A DNA stretch of 64,000 nucleotides from assembly GCA_019044685.2 (NCBI GenBank), contig JAGTXX020000009.1, positions 1,240,001 through 1,304,000 of the forward strand, read 5' to 3'. The notes beneath the pieces are model-generated. The model did not search any database, had not been told where the DNA came from, and saw only the letters and a program-made list of their open reading frames with translations. Positions 45,038 through 54,069 of this stretch are shown here, in pieces; position 1 is the first letter of the stretch, and every line of letters begins with the position of its first letter. The position numbers were made by a program, and so were the translations under genes. The DNA is from Nannochloris sp. 'desiccata' (Eukaryota > Chlorophyta > Trebouxiophyceae > Chlorellales > Chlorellaceae).

Positions 45038-45332
45038 GATCTCTCTCCCTCTTACACATTTACTTTACTTCTGCCGTCTGCTCGGTTGCACTCTTTGTAG
45101 CTTATTTCCTAACCACAAAAAATAATGATCGCTTTGTGCTTCTGGAGAACATAGCCAAAAAGATTTTGATTTTAAACGCTTTTTTCCTATCCCAAATTTG
45201 ATTCCTGTCCTTATTTCTCCCTGCTTGGTTTTGATTAGTGCCAGGGTTTGCTTTATCCAGATCTTAAAATATGCGAAGCTAAACATAGCTTGTTTAGTTC
45301 TTTTTATGTAACATGCACCGCCAAAGCACTGC

Positions 45333-46540
45333 TCACACCGTTATCACTCGTTTGAATGGTTGCGCATATATCACCTTTACAGGCCGCAATAAGAACAATT
45401 GAAGTGATAGAAATATTAGATACCTGAGATATAACTTGACTAAGCAGTCGCAACAGGAGGTCTGGCTTAGCAAACACCTGCCCTAACAAATAACGAGAAC
45501 AATATCTCCAGCGTCCCAAGAAGAGCTCTGTTATCTAATCTATTGTTTGATATAGACTTCTCTACAACCTGAAACAGATTCTATACGATTTGAATGCACC
45601 CAATAATAGTCTTCAACACAAAAAGGAATTAAAATAGAGCATATTTTCGAGCAAAGCAAAATAAAGGTATCGCCTATCAAGTAGAAAACGATCGCTGGCC
45701 AGAAAGTGGTTATGCTTTCCAAATTAAAATCTCTAACTTTCTAAAGAACTATATTCATCTTCCCCTTGCTGATCAACGTTATCTTCTTCCTCTGTGGTAA
45801 GCAAACTTACAGGAAGACTCTTTGCGAGAGACTCCTCTTCTTCCTTATCGCCTTCACTTTCTTTTTCTTCTTCTTCCTCCTCGTCGCTGCTGCTGCTACT
45901 GGCACTACCGCCGCTGCTGGTAGGAATGAGGCTACTCTCTTCCTCTGATGTCTCTTTTTCTTGTACCTGCTTCTTTTGTTGCTCCTGGACAAATCCATGC
46001 TGATCGTATTCATCACCGGAGAGCCCTCCACCTCTGCAAGAATAAGGATTCAACAAAATATCAGTGTCGTTGCCGGCGGAGGAGCCATTAGGGAGCTTCA
46101 TATGAAACTTGATTATGATATTTCCACGTTCATCAAAGCCTGAAGTTTTAAAAATAGTATTTTCCAAGAGTTTTTCAGCCACGGCACTAGGGTATTGTGC
46201 CTGATCCAGCACCTTGAGCAAAGTTTTTTCTTTTTTTGAAATCGCCACTGCTACTTGCCGTGGTGTAGGGGCTAAAGAAAGCTTTTGTTTGGTTTGAGGA
46301 GGAAAGTCAGATAGAGAAGACGGCGAGTGAGCACGAGACCTTTTGCGAGGAGGATAAGACACGGGACAAGGGTCAAATTCAGATTTAACTCGACAGCGAT
46401 CAGATTGAGCAACAAAGCAATAACCCCCAATTTTGGTTGTTGGAATGCCCAGTGGGCTGTACCTCAGCGGTACAGATTGACTTTGACTGAGACCAACCTT
46501 CACTTGTTTGGCGAAATTATTATTACTGTTCTTCTGAGCT
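45333..46540 (-). CDS. Hypothetical protein with long acidic stretch, 5' end unresolved
   Basis: Four minus-strand exons (46540-45738, 45610-45569, 45527-45424, 45374-45333) join with consistent phases (A|AC, G|AG, then phase 0). The result is a continuous C-terminus, EDEYSSLE then NYYWVHSNRIESVS, ELFLGRWRYCSRYLLGQ and VIYAQPFKRVITV. If the first intron is retained the protein stops after SSLES. The central part has a folded-looking segment (SKKEKTLLKVLDQAQYPSAV, then GNIIIKFHMKL). About 80 residues rich in Glu, Ser and Asp follow. The basic PPRKRSR run suggests a nuclear protein. The start codon is not visible in the first listed exon, and an upstream exon near 46860-46735 is likely. The family is not recognised. 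Confidence 0.5.
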
Positions 46541-47329
46541 CTATTGATATTATTCTCTCATCTAGAACTCAGATTAGATCCCTCCACTATTAAATAAGCG
46601 CAGGAAATGAAAAGGTAAGAGGGAGTTGGTGGGTGGGCTGCTTTTTTCGAGACAGCCGCTGCTGGTCTCTAGTCTTTAGAAAAGTATATAATAGAGCTTA
46701 TATCTTGTTTAGAAGTAGAGAGGAGGTGCAGCTTACCCAGCTGCATAGCACTTTCTTTTCTGGGCCTTCCATCTATCAGCTCTGCCAATTTTGCCACGTG
46801 GCCGACTTCTTGGACAGATCACATGTGCTGGTTCTAATCCACCTGAATCGCCTCCATTAAAAAAGAAAATAGCCCTTCTTTTGGCGAAAATTGCCTTTTC
46901 ATATTTCACTGTCTTCGTCTGTATCTTCTGCTGTGCTGAATAGAGCCATATGTATATTTAAGGTATGTTTTCCGATCCTCATGGCGGTGAAGTTCGCGGT
47001 GAGAATCACGGCCATGGAAAAGGTCTGAGAGCGGGCATCGCCCGTTTCCCAAGGGTCCGCTGTGTTCCCAGGGGTATTTGATTTATTTAGATCACAAAGA
47101 TTGAGGATCCCGCCCGTTTCCCAGTCGTTCCCAGAGTTCTGGGCTCGGCCGCTGCCCAGGCTGGCAGACTTGGTCGGAGGGAGACAGAAGACCACGAACC
47201 TGTCGTTTCCTGGCAATGATAATTTTTATGATGAAAAATAATGGTCAATACCGCAGAGATTATTATGCTTAATAAGATTTTTGTTTGCTAATCAGTTGGA
47301 TCCTTAGTTTATCCTGATTTCATCAAAGA
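46541..47329. other. Region upstream of the ATPase gene, with possible exon and repeat R2a
   Basis: The minus strand near 46860-46735 has an open segment ending at a GG|GTAAGC donor (including RPRGKIGRADRWKAQKRKCY). It is phase-compatible with the acidic gene and may be its first exon. Repeat R2a occupies 46981-47139. Confidence 0.35.
46981..47139 (+). repeat. Direct repeat R2, copy a, with GTTTCCCA motifs
   Basis: Matches 50168-50310 in the same orientation. The conserved core runs from GGCGGTGAAG through CACGGCCATG, AAAAGGTCTGAGAG, GGGCATCGCC and TTTCCCAAGGGTCCGCTGTG. Copies of GTTTCCCA or GTTCCCAG follow at intervals. The two copies flank the ATPase gene. Confidence 0.75.
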
Positions 47330-49642
47330 ATGTTGCCCCGCTTAAGAGCAAGCGCCAAAAAAACGATTGGATTGTTAGAAAGAAGGGTATCATCTTCAAA
47401 GCAAAACCTGAAGCAGGTAAATTTGCATTGAGAGATTTTTAAAACACATCTTGAATCTAATATCTATTTTACATCCTTCTCTCAGCAACTAACTACACTG
47501 CATCCCATCTTATTATCTCCCAAACAGACTAATGAAACATCTGGGTTTGTCCGAAACCAACACAAGGCTGAGCTCCCTCCTGACGCCAAAGCTACCCCTG
47601 CTGCCACGCCCAAACCTCCATCGCCGTCAACAATAGGAGCATCTAGCTCTGCTTCTTCTTCTTCTTCTTCTTCCTCCGTTTTCTCCTCTTGGAAATTCGC
47701 CCTTCGTTCTCTAAATATGCACTGACCTTGGGGCCTCTAGGCGTTTTAGGTGCCGGTGCTTTACTTTATTCTCTTAGCGGTAATGCTGATGGCCGTAGTG
47801 ACGATAGAAGGAAAAGTAGCAAATGGGAAGCAGAGAGTCCATTTTTCAACAGGAGTAATGAGCAGAAGGTCTTCGACAAGAACCTGAAGGGCATCCCCGG
47901 CGTCATCACTGTGTTGGTTGGGCCTTCAAGCTGTGGCAAGTCGGTAAGATCAGCCTTTTTCTTTTTTGCAAATGTTTGAAGAATTCTCGCAGTTGTCTTG
48001 TCGAAGACCTTCTGCTCATTACTCCTGTTGAAAAATGGACTCTCTGCTTTCCATTTGCTACTTTTCCTTCTATCGTCACTACGGCCATCAGCATTACCGC
48101 TAAGAGAATAAAGTAAAGCACCGGCACCTAAATATGCACCCACTTTGCTAGACTCATTAAAATACAAGTATTTTCACAGTTTACTATCTTGTCATTCGTT
48201 GCAGAAATTTTTGAAGGAGGTGGTTGATCAATTGGGTCTGGGGCAGGATCCTCCTCCGGTCATTTTCATCAACAGCCGCCTGGTACAGGTGGATGGGCCA
48301 GAAGCGATCTCCAAGGCACTCTGCGAAAAATTCACATCTCAAAATAATCTTTCAAAGCTAGCCGAATTCCCAGATTTAGTTCAAGGGATTCTTGAACAAG
48401 TTTCCATGGTTGCTGGGGTAAAGACCCAAGTAGGCGACGTCAAGTTTAATTTGGGAGAGTTGGCAAAGTTGTTTAAGATGGACGAAGGAAATTTAACAAA
48501 AACCATCAACAAATTGGAGGTTGTCTTCACAGCAATGAATTCTCTGCCAAGAAAGCCTTTGATAGTAATAGGTACGTTGCAAAATTTTTGGTTTTGTTTT
48601 CATCGCTTTTGATTCTGTTTTTTCCTTGATTAATTATTTTTTACCTAAATTATTCCACTTGCAGATGAAGCAAATATGCTCATGGACTGGACGGAGCCGA
48701 TTCCCTCCCCGCAGTCGGGTTCTTCTCAGCCAAAGCTCCTAAAATTGCTCGCCTTTTTAGTTGCCATCTCAAAAGAGGCAAACCTAGTGCACGTGATCTT
48801 GGCCACTTCAGATTATTTTCTGGCTAGCTGGCTAAAAGGAAGTAAGTGTTTAAATTCATATATATACTGCCGTACCATCGAAGTAACTTTGATTTCAATA
48901 TGCTTTTGCAGAGGGAGTGGCTACGAACAACTTCAGGATCCACGTCCTCGGGGATCTGACGGAAGAGGAAGCACGGGAATTTGTGTATGGCACTGCTGTG
49001 GGTGCTACTATTGATCCTCTCTCTGTCGCTGCTCCTGGGGTTGCTGCTCCTGTGGTAACATGGCCTGGTATTATCAATGACCCTTCGGAACCGATAGCGG
49101 TGCCAGCTGGGGCAGAAGAACAGTGGCAGGCCATTTACGAGCGGTGTGGCGGGAATATTGGAATGCTGAAGCAGTGTGTTGGGGCAGCTAGGGAATTGGG
49201 AAGTTGGAAAGATGCATTAGATGTTGTTGTTGCAAACTCACGTTCTGCAATTGAACAAGGTTTCAGCCCAGAAATATTACCAAAGCGCGATGAGCTCCCT
49301 GAATGGACTGAAGGTCAATGGGCGACGGTGCTAGAGCGCCTTACCACAGCACCGCATCATTCTGTGCTTCGGAACGAGCTCGAGAAGGATGTGGGAAATG
49401 GAGATGGAAAAACAGGCAAACAAATTATTTTGTCCATGGTCGAGTACAATTTGCTGGCGTTGCGGCCCTACTCTACTCTGGCACGTGATCTGCCTTTGGA
49501 GGTATATGGTGTTGGCGAGAAAGAAGTGGTGACGTTGCCATCTCCAAGCCACGTATGGGCTGCAAAACGAGAACTGCTTGAAAGGAAAATTGATGCTGAC
49601 AAAGCCAAGAGTAAACCCAAAAAATACTTTGTTCTGTTTTGA
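47330..49642 (+). CDS. P-loop ATPase of the ATPase_2 (STAND-like) type, possibly mitochondrial
   Basis: Five exons are predicted: 47330-47416, 47486-47943, 48205-48571, 48665-48841 and 48912-49642. Except for a break inside exon 2 they join in phase, giving about 600 residues. The basic, hydroxylated N-terminus (MLPRLRASAKKTIGLLERR) suits a mitochondrial presequence. A Ser/Pro-rich stretch and a short hydrophobic segment (VLGAGALLYSLSG) follow. The Walker A motif is GPSSCGKS, with an intron directly after it. Walker B is PLIVIDEANML. A sensor-like strand, HVILATSDYFLASWL, and the helix LTEEEAREFVYG follow, then YERCGGNIGMLKQCV, as in the archaeal-type ATPase_2 family. The Ser-rich segment and the hydrophobic segment lie in different frames between 47646 and 47745. 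That needs either a very short intron (35-44 bases) or indicates a frameshift. Confidence 0.75.
47745..48132. repeat. Inverted repeat spanning the exon 2-intron junction of the ATPase gene
   Basis: Arm 1 (47745-47880, within exon 2) is repeated in inverse orientation as arm 2 (47997-48132, within the intron). I see one mismatch in 136 positions (GGGAAG against GGAAAG). The 116-base loop carries the Walker A codons and the 5' splice site at 47944. The near identity means a recent duplication or ongoing gene conversion. The transcript should be able to fold into a long hairpin before splicing. Confidence 0.92.
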
Positions 49643-50807
49643 TTTGGCGTCAAACTCTTTTTTGTTTTTTAATTTTGTTACGGCTTGCCCTCTTTGTAGC
49701 TCGTGTAGTTATATAATTCCAAGAACTTCATATAGTTTTACTTTCAATTTCATTTCCTGGCAACTGTTCCATTTAAAAAAGGATATTAAATAGTACAATT
49801 AATTAATTTATTGGCCTTCACTTTTTCCTGCATTGCTGTTCGCTGCAGGGGCCGGTCCGCAGGTGGGCAGGCCCCCCACTGGGCAGAGAAGGGGCTGGAT
49901 GGCGGCAGCCCTTCACTTTCTCCAAACTGCTCCGATACCTGATATCAAGGGTGCCAGGTTAAAAAATGAATTAATTATTCTGCTGCAGAGAGCGGGCAGA
50001 GAGGTTGCAAAGGCGCCAAAGGCTGCCCGAGCAAGGTGTTGCAGATCGGCCTGTGAAGCCAAAGACCCTTCTCTGGGAGATACATCGCGATATGTATCAT
50101 ATCTCTATCTTCTGGGGTGGCAGATCAAGCCGTAGGGTATTACATAGTTGGAAGTCTGGTCTCGATAATGGCGGTGAAGATCACGGCCATGAAAAAGGTC
50201 TGAGAGGGGGCATCGCCTGTTTCCCAAGGGTCCGCTGTGTTTCCCAGAAGTACTAAAATAATATAGAACAAACTTAAGGAGGATCCTGCCCGTTTCCCAG
50301 AGTTTCCTAGAGTGTTTCCCACTGTTTCCAAACAGCCATCATGAGTCATGCTGCACATGATGATGATGCTCCGCTCCGCCCAGCACGCTCGTGAGATTTG
50401 CAATAAAATAAGACTCAAGACGTGTGTTTCAGCCTATCATATCCCTGTAGAATGTCTAAGACTTCAAACTGATTTAAGAATATTTTTCAGCTCCCAAGAG
50501 TAGCCTGCGAGTAAAGCAATTTGCAATTGCAAGCTTTTTAGAACACCAAAGCTCATTAGAAACTGTAGATATAGAAGACAACGAACAAGAACAGTATTTG
50601 CTCTGAGAGCATATTTAAACATATTAAAGTAAGTACATGGCCTTGAAAGTCTGCACGTTGTGCTATTCGCTGCAGACTTTTACCCATCGTCGTTTGGCGA
50701 TCGTTTGCAGCCGAAGACCCATAATATTCCAGCATCAATTTGCTGCTTAACTTTTCACCAACATTCTAACAAATAACATACACGATGATAAATCCCCATA
50801 TTTGCAG
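49643..50807. other. Intergenic region between the ATPase gene and protein B gene
   Basis: This holds the ATPase 3' end, a G/C-rich segment at about 49840-50060 and repeat R2b. Open frames at 49833-50256 are in low-complexity GC-rich sequence and lack support. The acceptor-like TATTTGCAG directly before 50808 suggests that a first exon of protein B may lie here. Confidence 0.35.
50168..50310 (+). repeat. Direct repeat R2, copy b, with GTTTCCCA motifs
   Basis: The second copy of the 46981-47139 repeat, somewhat diverged and with a different middle. GTTTCCCA occurs four times between about 50219 and 50321. Confidence 0.75.
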
Positions 50808-52712
50808 ATGAAGGGCGAAAAGCTCGTTTTGAAGGCAAGAGCAGACCTCAATCGCTTGACCAACTTTCAAACCCCTATTGAAGACGAGCCTGATTCCGAG
50901 GTAAAGGCTAGCTTCATCCTCACTAGGCTCAAAAATGATCCTTCAAACAATCAGAACAAGTCGAAGCTCCGCACGGACCCTGGAGTCCGCGCTGGAGGCA
51001 AACTCACCACTGACCGCCGGGACGCGCTGCAAGCTTTAAAGATAGCTTTGAGCGAGGTAGAAGACGTCATGAAGGAAGACAGTCCTCCAAAGCCAATAAG
51101 ACCTTTGAGACTTAGGACAGCAGCTTACCAGGAAAACGTGCCCCCACCCCAGGTGCCAAGCCAGCCGAGAGTAGTTCTTCATCATCCGCCGGCAGCTGCA
51201 CTTCAACCTCAGCCCCTCGTTCCTCAGGTGCGTGTGTATGGCACTGGATCGCATGCAGTGCCTGCCCCTGCTCCATCTCTTCCCCCTGCAGTCCACGGTA
51301 ATGTTCAGCCATTTAATTTTGCGTCTTTAGTCACCTCCATTGCTATGCATCACATGCAGCAACCTCAATATCCCGCTAATCCTTATCCCGTTGGACCCCC
51401 TCCTGCCGCGCCACCTCTTCCTTCCCGACCTCCTCTTTCTCCTGCGGAATTCGCTGCTTTGGCTGACCAGCTTCAAAGACATATCTATCAGTATATGCAG
51501 GTTCATAATGGATACCCAATGGGCCCTGCTTCCCTCCCCATCGCTCCCCCTCCTGTACCTCCCGCCGTGGCTCCCCCATCTCCGGCCACCGCTACAGCAA
51601 TGGCACTTGAACTGCAGGAACACATTGCACGCTTTATGCAGGCGCATAGCAACTATATGTTCCCTATTAAAGCCCCTGATATGCTTTTCCCAATGCCTCA
51701 CAACGAGAATTGGAAGGCTAGCAGAGATGCAAATGGACGTGCCTCCAAGACAGCTGTCAACAACGGCAAGAATTTCACCACCAGCAGCAACACTACTTCT
51801 TTTGAAGCCTCCAAAGCGTTAGATAAAAAGGACTCTGCTACTTTACACGACGACTTCCAAGGCAAAACTGGTGGTTTTACTTCTATTGGTCGTGCCTTTG
51901 GTACTAGACTCTCTCTTAATGATACGCATGTGAATGGAGAAGACGGCCACCCTTCTCAGGACAATCAAGGCCGGCGCCAGTCTCAACGCAAGACCAAAAA
52001 GCCTGTCCGAAACATCGATGAAGCGTTTGAATTCAAAGAAAACAAAATGAGAGGCTCTTTAAATGTTCAAAGGAATTGGTACGAGCCTCCCAAGGCTCAG
52101 GCTTCTAAAGAAATAAAAAGAGGCTTAGCTTCTACTGCTACCGTCCCCGCCACCATCGCCGCAGCGGCAGTCGTCCCTCCCAAGATTAACAAGCCTAAAA
52201 CAGCACCGGCTCCTGATCCTGCTCCAGCCACTGATCCTCTGCCTGCAAAACAAGCTCGTAACATCTATTTTAGTGAACCCACCACTGATGAAAATAACTC
52301 CCTGGCAAATCTCGCTGATGATAGCTTAGAAGCACAGATTAAAAGAAAAACCATTACGGCCGTCAACATCCACTACTGGCCTGAGATGCCTGCCGATATT
52401 CAAGTAATGGAAAAAGAAGTATTAGACTTTTCAAAGCCATATACCCCTGCTGGAATGAGCTATTTCAGTGCTGAGGTCAAGGCTTTAAGAGGTGCAGCCA
52501 TGTATGCAGCACAGCTGGAGGTGATCGAGGAGCGTCTGGCGTGGGTGGTGGAGGAGATGAAGAAAGAGGGCACTTTGTACGGATGGAAGAAAGGAAAAGA
52601 TCCTGATGCTGGTAGTTATGAGTTCTATCGTGGCATTGCCTTAAAGTATCTACGTGATCGTTTAAAGAGCCGCTGCCGTGTGGAGGCTGGCAAGAGGGAT
52701 AAAGATAAATAA
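50808..52712 (+). CDS. Lineage-specific protein B, paralogue sharing the C-terminal domain of protein A
   Basis: An open frame of 634 codons from the ATG at 50808. This ATG directly follows a TTTGCAG acceptor, so an upstream first exon like that of protein A is possible. The N-terminal half is Pro/Ala-rich. It contains two related helices, LADQLQRHIYQYMQVHNGYP and MALELQEHIARFMQAHSNYM, separated by a Pro-rich linker. A basic RRQSQRKTKKPVRN run suits a nuclear protein. The last 110 residues carry the shared domain: EKEVLDFSKPYTPAGMSYFS, then LEVIEERLAWVVEEMKKEG, then YGWKKGKDPDAG and YRGIALKYLRDRL. The tail is Lys-rich as in protein A. Upstream of the domain the two proteins cannot be aligned by eye. 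Function is unknown. Confidence 0.75.
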   Translation: MKGEKLVLKARADLNRLTNFQTPIEDEPDSEVKASFILTRLKNDPSNNQNKSKLRTDPGVRAGGKLTTDRRDALQALKIALSEVEDVMKEDSPPKPIRPLRLRTAAYQENVPPPQVPSQPRVVLHHPPAAALQPQPLVPQVRVYGTGSHAVPAPAPSLPPAVHGNVQPFNFASLVTSIAMHHMQQPQYPANPYPVGPPPAAPPLPSRPPLSPAEFAALADQLQRHIYQYMQVHNGYPMGPASLPIAPPPVPPAVAPPSPATATAMALELQEHIARFMQAHSNYMFPIKAPDMLFPMPHNENWKASRDANGRASKTAVNNGKNFTTSSNTTSFEASKALDKKDSATLHDDFQGKTGGFTSIGRAFGTRLSLNDTHVNGEDGHPSQDNQGRRQSQRKTKKPVRNIDEAFEFKENKMRGSLNVQRNWYEPPKAQASKEIKRGLASTATVPATIAAAAVVPPKINKPKTAPAPDPAPATDPLPAKQARNIYFSEPTTDENNSLANLADDSLEAQIKRKTITAVNIHYWPEMPADIQVMEKEVLDFSKPYTPAGMSYFSAEVKALRGAAMYAAQLEVIEERLAWVVEEMKKEGTLYGWKKGKDPDAGSYEFYRGIALKYLRDRLKSRCRVEAGKRDKDK

Positions 52713-53018
52713 ATTAAAAGAAGGAGAAGCGGCGGTGCGCCTTAGTTATTAATTCTTAAAAACTTAGATGTTAGAGCAATATTTGATATCCATGCTATTT
52801 CTATGCATATTGTAAGTTACTGGTGTAAGAAAAGTGCTCCAGTGCTGTTTATCTTCTTGTGAAGTGAGCAGCAGCTGACGGGAACCTAGCCTTGCTGGCT
52901 ATCTTGAAACATTTCTATCCATATAAACGAGTCATTTAAGCGTCCTAGGAATATTAAAATCACACACATATTTCTACCACACTCGCGATACATCTATTTT
53001 GCTATTATTTAGTCGGCA
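52713..53018. other. Intergenic region
   Basis: About 300 bases between tandem plus-strand genes, with no coding segment or repeat recognised. Confidence 0.4.
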
Positions 53019-53751
53019 ATGACCCCCAACAATGCTTCTCCCAACAAGAACATGACACAAGGAGCAATGCCGGCCTCGGCCAGACCCCTCCACAACGCTG
53101 CCAACAACATCAGACCTGCACCCTCGTTACAAGGTGTATGGCGCAAAGATTTCCAAAACTCAGATATGGAGGCTTTAACCAAAGCGGTGGAAGCTATGAA
53201 ACTAGGAAGAATTCAAGTAAGTTTTTTTTGTGGTCGAAGGTCAAGCCAGTTTTATTTTCTTAAATCCCTCCTCAATAAATAGAAAAAGGCGCGTCTAGAG
53301 CCTGTATTGCCTCAAAATTTTGATTTTAGTTCTCTTTCAATGCATTTCTCTTCAGAAAATGGCTGCTATCAGCATGATCAATGGCCTTAATGTCAATTTA
53401 AACGACTCTCGCGACCCTAGCTCTGCTACAATTCAATATCTCCTGAAAGTACCAACTCCATTCTACAAAATAATCGAACAATACCACCAAGGCCAAGAAA
53501 CGCAAATGCAACGTCGTGATATGCGTGCTGGGAAACAAAAAGCTGTAGCGCATTCTTTGAATGCTCAGGAAATGCATGTGGAGCTGTCGTGGTCGGGGCA
53601 GTTAGCTGGACATGTAAACGAGACGTATAAAATGAACAGTAAGGGTCAATTGATAGTAAAAGGGGTGATGGAGGTCGATGGAGAGAAGTTTGTGGTGGAA
53701 CAAGTGTATAATAAGGAAGATAATACTCCTTTAAAGTCCTCTGAATGTTGA
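53019..53751 (+). CDS. Hypothetical protein of 197 residues
   Basis: Exons 53019-53216 and 53356-53751 join in phase 0 (GRIQ|KMAAISMING). The first 45 residues are polar and Asn/Pro/Ala-rich. The remainder looks like one small alpha/beta domain: YLLKVPTPFYKIIEQYHQ, a Gln/Arg-rich helix, then beta strands in MHVELSWSGQLAGHVNETYK and VKGVMEVDGEKFVVEQVYN. No family was recognised, and no signal peptide or membrane segment was seen. Confidence 0.65.
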
Positions 53752-54069
53752 AAATTATAGCCTCGTCGTGATTTTTTGTGCGTCGGTTGTGAAAGTGTTT
53801 TGCTTTTGGAAGAGAATTCAAGAGAAGATTTAATCAAAAGATGGAATGGAATGAATAGAGTGTGTAGCGTTTGTCAAATTTTCGTCTACTAGCAAGCTGT
53901 AATTTTGAACGTGTGCCAAGATCAAGTAAATATTCTTCACCGCCCAGCGTGCTTCTCACTAAGTTTACTAAAAAGTAGAGTCAAAGCCCACATATCTGGC
54001 AGAATAGTTTTGAATGAACTAAGAAATGCATTCTGATTATTGCATTCCAAGCGTAGATAGAGGAGCATC
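53752..54069. other. Intergenic region
   Basis: AT-rich sequence between two plus-strand genes. Nothing was recognised. Confidence 0.4.

Noticed and set aside
46899..47216. A 105-codon minus-strand frame across repeat R2a, with a similar reading in R2b
   Set aside because: The shared reading (NTADPWETGDA) follows from the nucleotide repeat. There are no splice sites or domain features to support a gene.
47766..48167. A 133-codon minus-strand frame inside the ATPase intron
   Set aside because: It is the inverted copy of the exon plus antisense of the exon itself, so it is a product of the inverted repeat.
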